From: Bacillota bacterium
Lineage (GTDB): Bacteria; Bacillota; Clostridia; Peptostreptococcales; Anaerovoracaceae
DNA: 6,511 nt
Direction of reading: 5' to 3'
Assembly: GCA_016281165.1 (NCBI GenBank)
Contig: JAEEIC010000203.1
Location: forward strand, 1-6,511
Position 1 is the first letter of the stretch. Each line of letters starts with the position of its first letter. This document shows positions 1-5,020 of this stretch, piece after piece. Under the pieces are notes generated by a model. The model was not told the DNA's origin. It did no database searches and saw nothing but the letters and a program-made list of their open reading frames with translations. A program made the position numbers and the translations under genes.

Positions 1-2
1 AT

Positions 3-785
3 ATCGACATGATGATCATGCAGCACACCTCCAGAGTCGAGGAGAAGGACGGCAAGACCAGCGTCGCCTGCCCCGGCGGCGAAGGCGGTCTCGGCTTCGT
101 AGGCAGGATGGTGCAGTATGTTGGCAAGGCCAGCCACGCCGCTCTGCCCTGGCAGGGCATCAACGCCCTCAAGGCCGCTCAGGTGGGAATGCTCGCCATC
201 GATTCGCAGCGCGAGACCTTCCCGCCCACTGACAACATCAGGGTCCATCCCATCGTGACCAAGGGCGGAGACCTGGTCAACGTAGTTCCCTCCGACGTCC
301 GCATCGAGACCTACGTAAGAGGCAACAACACCGAGGGCATCCTCAAGGCCGCCGAGAAGGTCGACAGGTCCTTCCAGGCGGGAGCCGACGCCATCGGCGC
401 CAAGGTCAATATCACCAAGCTCCCCGGCTATATGTGCCCCCTCGACTGCAAGCCCCTCAAGGAGCTCGTATGCAGCAACCTCAACGACATCTTCGGTGAG
501 GAGCACGTCGATCCCATCGGCCACGGCGGCAGCACCGACGCTTCCGACGTCGCCCACATCATGCCCACCGTCCATATGTACATCGGCGGAGCCACCGGCG
601 TCGGCCACGGAGACGACTACAAGGTGAGCGATCCGCAGATGGCGATCGTCGACGCGGCCAAGGTCATGGTCTGCTCGGCCATCGATCTTCTCGCCAACGG
701 CGCCGAGAAGGCCCTCGAGATCAAGAAGAACTGGAAGGCTCCCATGACCAAGGAGGAGTACCTCTCCCAGTGGTGCGGGCTGTAA
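3..785 (+). CDS. M20-family amidohydrolase, copy 1 (5'-truncated by window edge)
   Basis: This is the C-terminal 260 residues of a zinc-dependent M20 amidohydrolase that would hydrolyse an amide bond of an acyl-amino acid or peptide-like substrate, probably in the cytoplasm. The frame is open from base 3, and alignment with copy 2 places the first residue at position 177, so about 176 codons lie upstream of the window. The methionine at base 9 is internal (IDMMIMQHT) and is not the start. Visible motifs are the central QHT, the dimerisation/lid motif GKASHAALPWQGINALKAA, the GGSTDASD block and the late GVGHGDDY, whose His is the expected last metal ligand. The protein ends in WCGL, like every copy, and stops with TAA. 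The N-terminal CGHN and SEE motifs are out of view. Over much of its length it is closest to copy 3, for example PPTDNIRVHP, GNNTEG and STDASDVAHI. Family assignment is firm; substrate is unknown. Confidence 0.9.
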   Translation: MDMMIMQHTSRVEEKDGKTSVACPGGEGGLGFVGRMVQYVGKASHAALPWQGINALKAAQVGMLAIDSQRETFPPTDNIRVHPIVTKGGDLVNVVPSDVRIETYVRGNNTEGILKAAEKVDRSFQAGADAIGAKVNITKLPGYMCPLDCKPLKELVCSNLNDIFGEEHVDPIGHGGSTDASDVAHIMPTVHMYIGGATGVGHGDDYKVSDPQMAIVDAAKVMVCSAIDLLANGAEKALEIKKNWKAPMTKEEYLSQWCGL

Positions 786-804
786 TACCACAGCGTCAAA
801 ACAT

Positions 805-830
805 GCCATGCGTCCTTCGGGGCGCATGGC
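805..830 (+). promoter_or_regulatory. UUCG-tetraloop hairpin between copies 1 and 2
   Basis: An 11-bp stem pairs GCCATGCGTCC (805-815) with GGGCGCATGGC (820-830), with one G-U pair, around the extra-stable loop C(UUCG)G at 816-819. It begins 20 nt after the copy 1 stop and ends 14 nt before the copy 2 Shine-Dalgarno. Only TTT follows before CGCG, so it is a poor intrinsic terminator. It more likely acts as a partial attenuator, an RNA-processing element or a 3'-end stabiliser; this is inference. The 28- and 29-nt gaps between the other copies have no comparable structure. Confidence 0.7.
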
Positions 831-843
831 TTTCGCGAATATG

Positions 844-849
844 AAGGAG
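844..849 (+). promoter_or_regulatory. Ribosome binding site of copy 2 (decides start)
   Basis: AAGGAG lies 6 nt before the ATG at 856. It supports 856 over the in-frame ATGs at 808, 826 and 841. The ATG at 808 lies inside the hairpin stem. Starting at 856 also gives the MTV(K/Q)EMKAAAC N-terminus shared with copies 3 and 4. Confidence 0.85.
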
Positions 850-855
850 AAATAT

Positions 856-2169
856 ATGACAGTTAAGGAAATGAAGGCGGCGGCCTGCAAGGCGATCGAA
901 GACCACAGCGAGGAGATAATAGCCCTCGCGAGATCCATCGAATACGAGCCGGAGCTGGGCTACAAGGAGTTCAAGACCGCGGCCAAGGTGCAGGCGGAGC
1001 TCGACAAGCTGGGCTTTGAGCATCAGGACGGCATCGCCATCACCGGGATCAAGACTCCCGTCAAGGGAAGAGACCACAAGGCAAGAGTCGCCATCATGGG
1101 CGAGCTCGACGCGGTCCTCGTTCCCGGCTGCCCCACCGCGGACCCCGTGACCGGAGCCGCTCACTGCTGCGGGCACAACGCCCAGGCGGCCTCCGTCGTC
1201 GGCGTCGCCTACGCCCTCAAAGAGAGCGGGATCATGGACGAGCTCGACGGCGACATCGTGCTCATGCACGTCCCCTCCGAGGAGTTCGTGGAACTCGAGT
1301 ACAGAAAAGGCCTCATCGACGAGGGGAAGATCTCCCTGGTCGGCGGCAAGCAGGAGTTCATCAAGCTCGGCGCTATGGACGATATCGACATGATGATCAT
1401 GCAGCACACCGCCAAGGTCATGGAGGTGAACGGCAGGACCATAGTCGCCTGTCCCGGCGGAGAGCGCGGAGGCCTGGGATTCATGGGAAGGCTGGTGCAG
1501 TATGTGGGCAAGGCCAGCCACGCGGCCATGCCCTGGCAGGGCGTCAACGCCCTCAAGGCCGCCCAGGTCGGATTACTGGCGATAGACGCGCAGCGCGAGA
1601 CCTTCCCCCCGGATGACAGCATCAGGGTCCATCCCATCGTGACCAAGGGCGGAGATCTGGTGAACGTCGTTCCTTCCGACGTCCGCATCGAGACCTACGT
1701 CAGAGGAAGCAATATGGAGGGCATCCTGAAGGCCGCCGAGAAGGTCGACAGGTCCTTCCAGGCCGGAGCCGACGCCATCGGCGCCCAGGTGAACATCACG
1801 AAGCTGCCGGGCTACATGTGCGCTCTCGACTGCAAGCCTTTAAAGCAGGTCGCTTACGAGAACCTCTGCGAGATATTCGGCGAGGAGCATGTGGATCCCG
1901 AAGGCATAGGCGGAAGCACCGACGCGTATGATATCGCCCACCTCATCCCCACGACTCACATGATGATAGGCGGAGCGTCCGGCGTAGGCCACGGTGACGA
2001 CTACAAGATCACCGATCCCCATATGGCTGTCGTCGACGCCGCCAAGGCCATGGTCTGCACCGCCATCGACCTGCTGGCCGACGGCGCGAAGAAGGCCCTG
2101 GAGATCAAGAATAACTGGAAGGCTCCCATGACCAAGGAGGAATACCTCAGCAAGTGGTGCGGGCTCTAA
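856..2169 (+). CDS. M20-family amidohydrolase (AbgB/ACY1L2-like), copy 2
   Basis: A 437-residue metallo-amidohydrolase, a usual length for the family. There is no signal peptide or membrane segment, so it is probably cytoplasmic. The catalytic domain shows GELDA (82-86), AHCCGHN (102-108) with Cys105 and His107 as likely metal ligands, and SEE (141-143), where Glu142 is the expected general base and Glu143 a ligand. It continues with MQHT (His184) and, after the lid, GGSTDAYD (352-359) and GVGHGDD (376-382) with His379 as the final ligand. The lid/dimerisation domain begins near residue 205 and contains GKASHAAMPWQG (218-229). CGHN and the STD motif resemble E. coli AbgB (p-aminobenzoyl-glutamate hydrolase subunit) and ACY1L2 proteins more than CGHD-type hippurate or auxin-conjugate hydrolases; this subgrouping is an inference from motifs. 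Compared with copies 1 and 3 it has one extra Arg (204) in the glycine-rich segment GGERGGLGF. It lies 70 nt after copy 1 and 28 nt before copy 3. Substrate is unknown. Confidence 0.93.
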   Translation: MTVKEMKAAACKAIEDHSEEIIALARSIEYEPELGYKEFKTAAKVQAELDKLGFEHQDGIAITGIKTPVKGRDHKARVAIMGELDAVLVPGCPTADPVTGAAHCCGHNAQAASVVGVAYALKESGIMDELDGDIVLMHVPSEEFVELEYRKGLIDEGKISLVGGKQEFIKLGAMDDIDMMIMQHTAKVMEVNGRTIVACPGGERGGLGFMGRLVQYVGKASHAAMPWQGVNALKAAQVGLLAIDAQRETFPPDDSIRVHPIVTKGGDLVNVVPSDVRIETYVRGSNMEGILKAAEKVDRSFQAGADAIGAQVNITKLPGYMCALDCKPLKQVAYENLCEIFGEEHVDPEGIGGSTDAYDIAHLIPTTHMMIGGASGVGHGDDYKITDPHMAVVDAAKAMVCTAIDLLADGAKKALEIKNNWKAPMTKEEYLSKWCGL

Positions 2170-2184
2170 GGAGCGCTAAGATAC

Positions 2185-2190
2185 AAGGAG
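2185..2190 (+). promoter_or_regulatory. Ribosome binding site of copy 3
   Basis: AAGGAG sits 7 nt before the ATG at 2198, within the 28-nt gap after copy 2. Its presence shows that copy 3 is translated independently within the shared transcript. No promoter or terminator is visible in the gap. Confidence 0.85.
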
Positions 2191-2197
2191 AAAGGAT

Positions 2198-3508
2198 ATG
2201 ACAGTACAGGAAATGAAAGCGGCGGCCTGCAAAGCGATACAGGACCACGCGGAAGATATCATCGCCCTGGCGACTGCCATCGAGCAGGAGCCTGAGCTGG
2301 GCTACAAGGAATTCAAGACCGCGGCCAAGGTGCAGGCGGAGCTCGACAAGCTGGGCTTTGAGCACAAGGACGGGGTCGCGATCACCGGCATCATCACTCC
2401 CGTCGAGGGACGCGATCACGAGGCGAAGGTCGCCATCATGGGCGAGCTCGACGCGGTCCTCGTTCCCGGCTGCCCCACCGCCGATCCCGTGACCGGCGCC
2501 GCCCACTGCTGCGGACACAACGCCCAGGCGGCCTCCGTGGTAGGCGTCGCCTACGCTCTCAAGGAGAGCGGCATCATGAAGGAGCTCGACGGCGACATCG
2601 TGCTCATGCACGTCCCCTCCGAGGAGTTCGTTGAGCTCGAGTACAGGAAGGGCATAATCGACGAGGGCAAGATCTCCCTTGTCGGCGGCAAGCAGGAGTT
2701 CATCAAGCTCGGCGCCATGGACGACATCGACGTCATGATCATGCAGCACACCGCCGGCGTCACCGAGATGGACGGCAAGACTATATACGCCAATCCCGGC
2801 GGCGAGGGAGGCCTCGGCTTCGTCGGAAGACTGGTGAAATACACCGGCAAGGCCAGCCACGCGGCCAGCCCCTGGCAGGGCATCAACGCCCTCAAGGCCG
2901 CTCAGGTGGGCATGCTCGCCATCGATTCGCAGCGCGAGACCTTCCCGCCCACTGACAACATCAGGGTCCATCCGATCGTGACCAGGGGAGGCGATCTGGT
3001 CAACGTGGTGCCTTCCGACGTACGCATCGAGACCTATGTGAGAGGAAACAACACCGAGGGCATACTCAAGGCCGCGGAGAAGGTCGACAGGTCCTTCCAG
3101 GCCGGAGCCGACGCCATCGGCGCCAAGGTCGACATCACGAAGCTCCCCGGCTACATGTGCCCCATCGACTGCCCGCCGCTCAAGCAGATAGTATATGAGA
3201 ACCTCTGCGGCATCTTCGGCGAAGAACACGTCGATCCCATCGGCCGCGGCGGCAGCACCGACGCCTCCGACGTCGCCCACATCCTGCCGACCTGCCATAT
3301 GAACATCGCCGGCGCCAGCGGCGTATTCCACGGCGACGATTTCAAGATCACCGATCCGCAGATGGCCGTCGTCGACGCGGCCAAGGCCATGGTCTGCACC
3401 GCCATCGACCTGCTGGCCGACGGCGCCGGGAAGGCCCTCGAGATCAGGAAGAACTGGAAGCCTCCCATGACCAAGGAAGAATACCTCAGCCAGTGGTGCG
3501 GGCTCTAG
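2198..3508 (+). CDS. M20-family amidohydrolase (AbgB/ACY1L2-like), copy 3
   Basis: A 436-residue paralogue of copy 2 with no internal stop or frameshift and all expected metal-site motifs: GELDA, AHCCGHN (Cys105, His107), SEE (141-143), MQHT (His184), GKASHAASPWQG in the lid, GGSTDASD and a late GVFHGDDF (His378). It should be an active zinc amidohydrolase, substrate unknown. It differs from the other copies after the QH motif (AGVTEMDGKTIYANPGG), in the final motif (GVFHGDD against GVGHGDD in copies 1 and 2) and in GRGGSTD against GHGGSTD or GIGGSTD. These are plausible specificity positions. Its DNA is a patchwork: it matches copy 2 exactly over 2429-2481, copy 4 exactly over 2480-2539 and copy 1 with one difference over 2870-2973, which suggests gene conversion. 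A 37-bp stretch across its start codon (2195-2231) is identical in copy 4. It ends in WCGL with TAG, 29 nt before copy 4. Confidence 0.93.
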   Translation: MTVQEMKAAACKAIQDHAEDIIALATAIEQEPELGYKEFKTAAKVQAELDKLGFEHKDGVAITGIITPVEGRDHEAKVAIMGELDAVLVPGCPTADPVTGAAHCCGHNAQAASVVGVAYALKESGIMKELDGDIVLMHVPSEEFVELEYRKGIIDEGKISLVGGKQEFIKLGAMDDIDVMIMQHTAGVTEMDGKTIYANPGGEGGLGFVGRLVKYTGKASHAASPWQGINALKAAQVGMLAIDSQRETFPPTDNIRVHPIVTRGGDLVNVVPSDVRIETYVRGNNTEGILKAAEKVDRSFQAGADAIGAKVDITKLPGYMCPIDCPPLKQIVYENLCGIFGEEHVDPIGRGGSTDASDVAHILPTCHMNIAGASGVFHGDDFKITDPQMAVVDAAKAMVCTAIDLLADGAGKALEIRKNWKPPMTKEEYLSQWCGL

Positions 3509-3527
3509 ACCGCGCTCCGGCAGAAAC

Positions 3528-3532
3528 AGGAG
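3528..3532 (+). promoter_or_regulatory. Ribosome binding site of copy 4 (decides start)
   Basis: AGGAG lies 5 nt before the ATG at 3538. It favours 3538 over the upstream in-frame GTG at 3493, which overlaps the end of copy 3 and would add 15 residues absent from the other copies. Confidence 0.82.
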
Positions 3533-3537
3533 TTGAT

Positions 3538-4848
3538 ATGACAGTACAGGAAATGAAAGCGGCGGCCTGCAGGGCCATCGACGAGCACGGAGAAGAGATA
3601 ATCGCGCTGGCCAAAGCCATCGAGCTGGAGCCCGAGCTGGGCTACAAGGAATACAAGACCGCGGCAAAGGTGCAGGCTGAGCTGGACAAGCTGGGCTTTG
3701 AGCACAGGGACGGAGTCGCTCTGACCGGCGTGGTGACTCCCATAGAGGGAAGATCGCACAAGGCCAGGGTCGCCATCATGGGCGAGCTCGACGCGGTGCT
3801 CGTGCCCGGCTGCCCGACGGCCGATCCCGTGACCGGCGCCGCCCACTGCTGCGGACACAACGCCCAGGCGGCCTCCGTGATAGGCGTCGCCTACGCCCTC
3901 AAGGATACGGGCATCATGGACGAGCTCGACGGAGACATAGTGCTCATGCACGTCCCCTCGGAGGAGTTCGTGGAGCTCGAGTTCAGAAAGGGCCTCATCG
4001 ACGAGGGGAAGATCTCTCTTGCCGGCGGCAAGCAGGAGTTCGTGAAGCTCGGCGTCATGGACGACATCGACGCCATGATAATGCAGCACAGCATAGAGGC
4101 CTTCGAAAAGGACGGGAAGACCGTCATGGCCTTCCCCTACGGAGCCGGAGGACTGGGCTTCGTCGGCAGGCTGGTGCGCTACACCGGCAAGGCCAGCCAC
4201 GCGGCCATGCCCTGGCAGGGCATCAACGCCCTCAAGGCCGCCCAGGTCGGGATGCTGGCGATAGATGCCCAGCGCGAGACCTTCTCTCCCCAGGACAATA
4301 TCAGGGTCCACCCCATAATCACCAAGGGCGGTGATCTGGTCAACGTGGTGCCCTCTGACGTGCGCGTCGAGAGCTACGTGAGAGGCGCCTCCACCGAGGC
4401 CATACTGAACGCCGCCGAGAAGGTCGATCGCAGCTTCAGGGCGGGAGCCGACGCCATCGGCGCCCAGGTCGAGATCACGAAGCTTCCCGGCTACATGGTG
4501 GTCCAGGAATGCGCCGCCCTCAACAAGATCGCCTACGACAATCTCTGCGGCATCTTCGGCGAAGAGCATGTGGTCCCGAAGGACGCCGGCGTCTCTACCG
4601 ACGCTTACGACCTTTCCAACTTCATGCCCGTGTGCCACATGTACATAGGCGGGGCGAAGGGCGTGCTGCACGGCGAGGACTTCAAGATCGAGGACCCGCA
4701 GAGCGCCATCCTGAACGCCGCCAAGGCCATGGTCTGCACGGCCATCGACCTGCTGGCGGACGGAGCGGAGAAGGCTCTCGCGGTCAAGGAGAGCTTTAAG
4801 CCCAACATGACCAGGGAAGAGTATCTCAGCAAGTGGTGCGGACTGTAG
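3538..4848 (+). CDS. M20-family amidohydrolase (AbgB/ACY1L2-like), copy 4, most divergent
   Basis: A 436-residue paralogue and the last gene of the array, followed by a terminator 31 nt after its stop. The N-terminal catalytic half is very close to copies 2 and 3 and keeps GELDA, AHCCGHN and SEE. From the central QH onward it departs: QHSIEAFEKDG replaces QHT, the glycine-rich PGGE segment becomes PYGAGGLGF, PGYMCPxDC becomes PGYMVVQEC, GGSTDASD becomes GVSTDAYD, and the last metal motif reads GVLHGEDF. The predicted metal ligands are all retained, so it is probably active, but with a changed pocket and perhaps a different acyl or amino-acid preference (inference). The lid motif GKASHAAMPWQGINALKAA is unchanged, which would allow the usual M20 dimer and even mixed dimers among copies. 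The conserved C-terminal WCGL is present, with TAG stop. Confidence 0.93.
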   Translation: MTVQEMKAAACRAIDEHGEEIIALAKAIELEPELGYKEYKTAAKVQAELDKLGFEHRDGVALTGVVTPIEGRSHKARVAIMGELDAVLVPGCPTADPVTGAAHCCGHNAQAASVIGVAYALKDTGIMDELDGDIVLMHVPSEEFVELEFRKGLIDEGKISLAGGKQEFVKLGVMDDIDAMIMQHSIEAFEKDGKTVMAFPYGAGGLGFVGRLVRYTGKASHAAMPWQGINALKAAQVGMLAIDAQRETFSPQDNIRVHPIITKGGDLVNVVPSDVRVESYVRGASTEAILNAAEKVDRSFRAGADAIGAQVEITKLPGYMVVQECAALNKIAYDNLCGIFGEEHVVPKDAGVSTDAYDLSNFMPVCHMYIGGAKGVLHGEDFKIEDPQSAILNAAKAMVCTAIDLLADGAEKALAVKESFKPNMTREEYLSKWCGL

Positions 4849-4879
4849 AAAACGGCCTCACATAAGACTTTAAAAGAAA

Positions 4880-4923
4880 AAAGACCGCGGCAGGGCGCGC
4901 TTTGCCGCGGTCTTTGCGTTTTT
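4880..4923 (+). terminator. Intrinsic terminator after the amidohydrolase array
   Basis: A perfect 13-bp stem pairs AAAGACCGCGGCA (4880-4892) with TGCCGCGGTCTTT (4903-4915) around a 10-nt loop, followed by GCG and five T (4919-4923). An A-rich run precedes the stem, so it could also act on the opposite strand, although no converging gene is seen here. It ends the array transcript and isolates it from hypF. Confidence 0.9.
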
Positions 4924-4980
4924 CGGCATTCCCGGGGGCCTCATTCCGAAAAAAATCATGGTTAAAAAAATATCGATAGA

Positions 4981-5009
4981 TTGATTTGAAGGCGGTATTA
5001 AGATACAAT
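4981..5009 (+). promoter_or_regulatory. Predicted sigma70-type promoter of hypF
   Basis: TTGATT (4981-4986) and TACAAT (5004-5009) are separated by the ideal 17 bp. An A-rich stretch just upstream (4949-4970, including seven A at 4964-4970) could serve as an UP element. Transcription would begin near 5016, only about 5 nt before the hypF ATG. The segment is strikingly AT-rich against GC-rich coding sequence. I see no clear FNR-type or other operator. Confidence 0.6.
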
Positions 5010-5020
5010 TTATTGATAAT

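Larger units (their letters stand above)
3..4848 (+). repeat. Tandem array of four amidohydrolase paralogues, ~1.34-kb period
   Basis: Homologous starts are at 856, 2198 and 3538, a period of 1342 and 1340 bp, and the first, partial unit has the same gene content. Coding parts align almost without gaps; the one codon-sized difference I see is Arg204 of copy 2. The copies are diverged at many synonymous sites, so this is not a very recent duplication, yet blocks of 50-100 bp remain identical or nearly so. The left end of the array is outside the window. Confidence 0.9.

Noticed and set aside
808..855. N-terminal extension of copy 2 from ATG 808
   Set aside because: The codons fall in the intergenic hairpin and have no counterpart in copies 3 and 4. 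A good Shine-Dalgarno (844-849) points to 856.
3493..3537. GTG start extending copy 4 into the end of copy 3
   Set aside because: There is no supporting ribosome binding site, and the shared MTVQEMKAAAC start at 3538 has AGGAG 5 nt upstream.
2147..3667. 506-codon open frame on the minus strand across copy 3
   Set aside because: It lies antisense to a clear M20 gene and mirrors its codon pattern. Similar antisense frames occur opposite copies 2 and 4 (796-1521, 3505-4671), as expected for GC-rich genes with few minus-strand stops. The translation shows no recognisable domain.
4509..4799. 96-codon plus-strand frame inside copy 4
   Set aside because: It is an out-of-frame, Arg/Gly-rich translation of the copy 4 coding sequence with no ribosome binding site and no domain.
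3..4848. Array as a transposon or phage-borne repeat
   Set aside because: There is no transposase, integrase, terminal inverted repeat or tRNA. The repeats coincide exactly with gene units, which fits simple tandem gene duplication.
4968..4987. Possible operator-like inverted repeat before hypF
   Set aside because: Only the outer AAAT/ATTT and a few inner bases pair, which is expected by chance in such AT-rich DNA; it does not match the FNR consensus.
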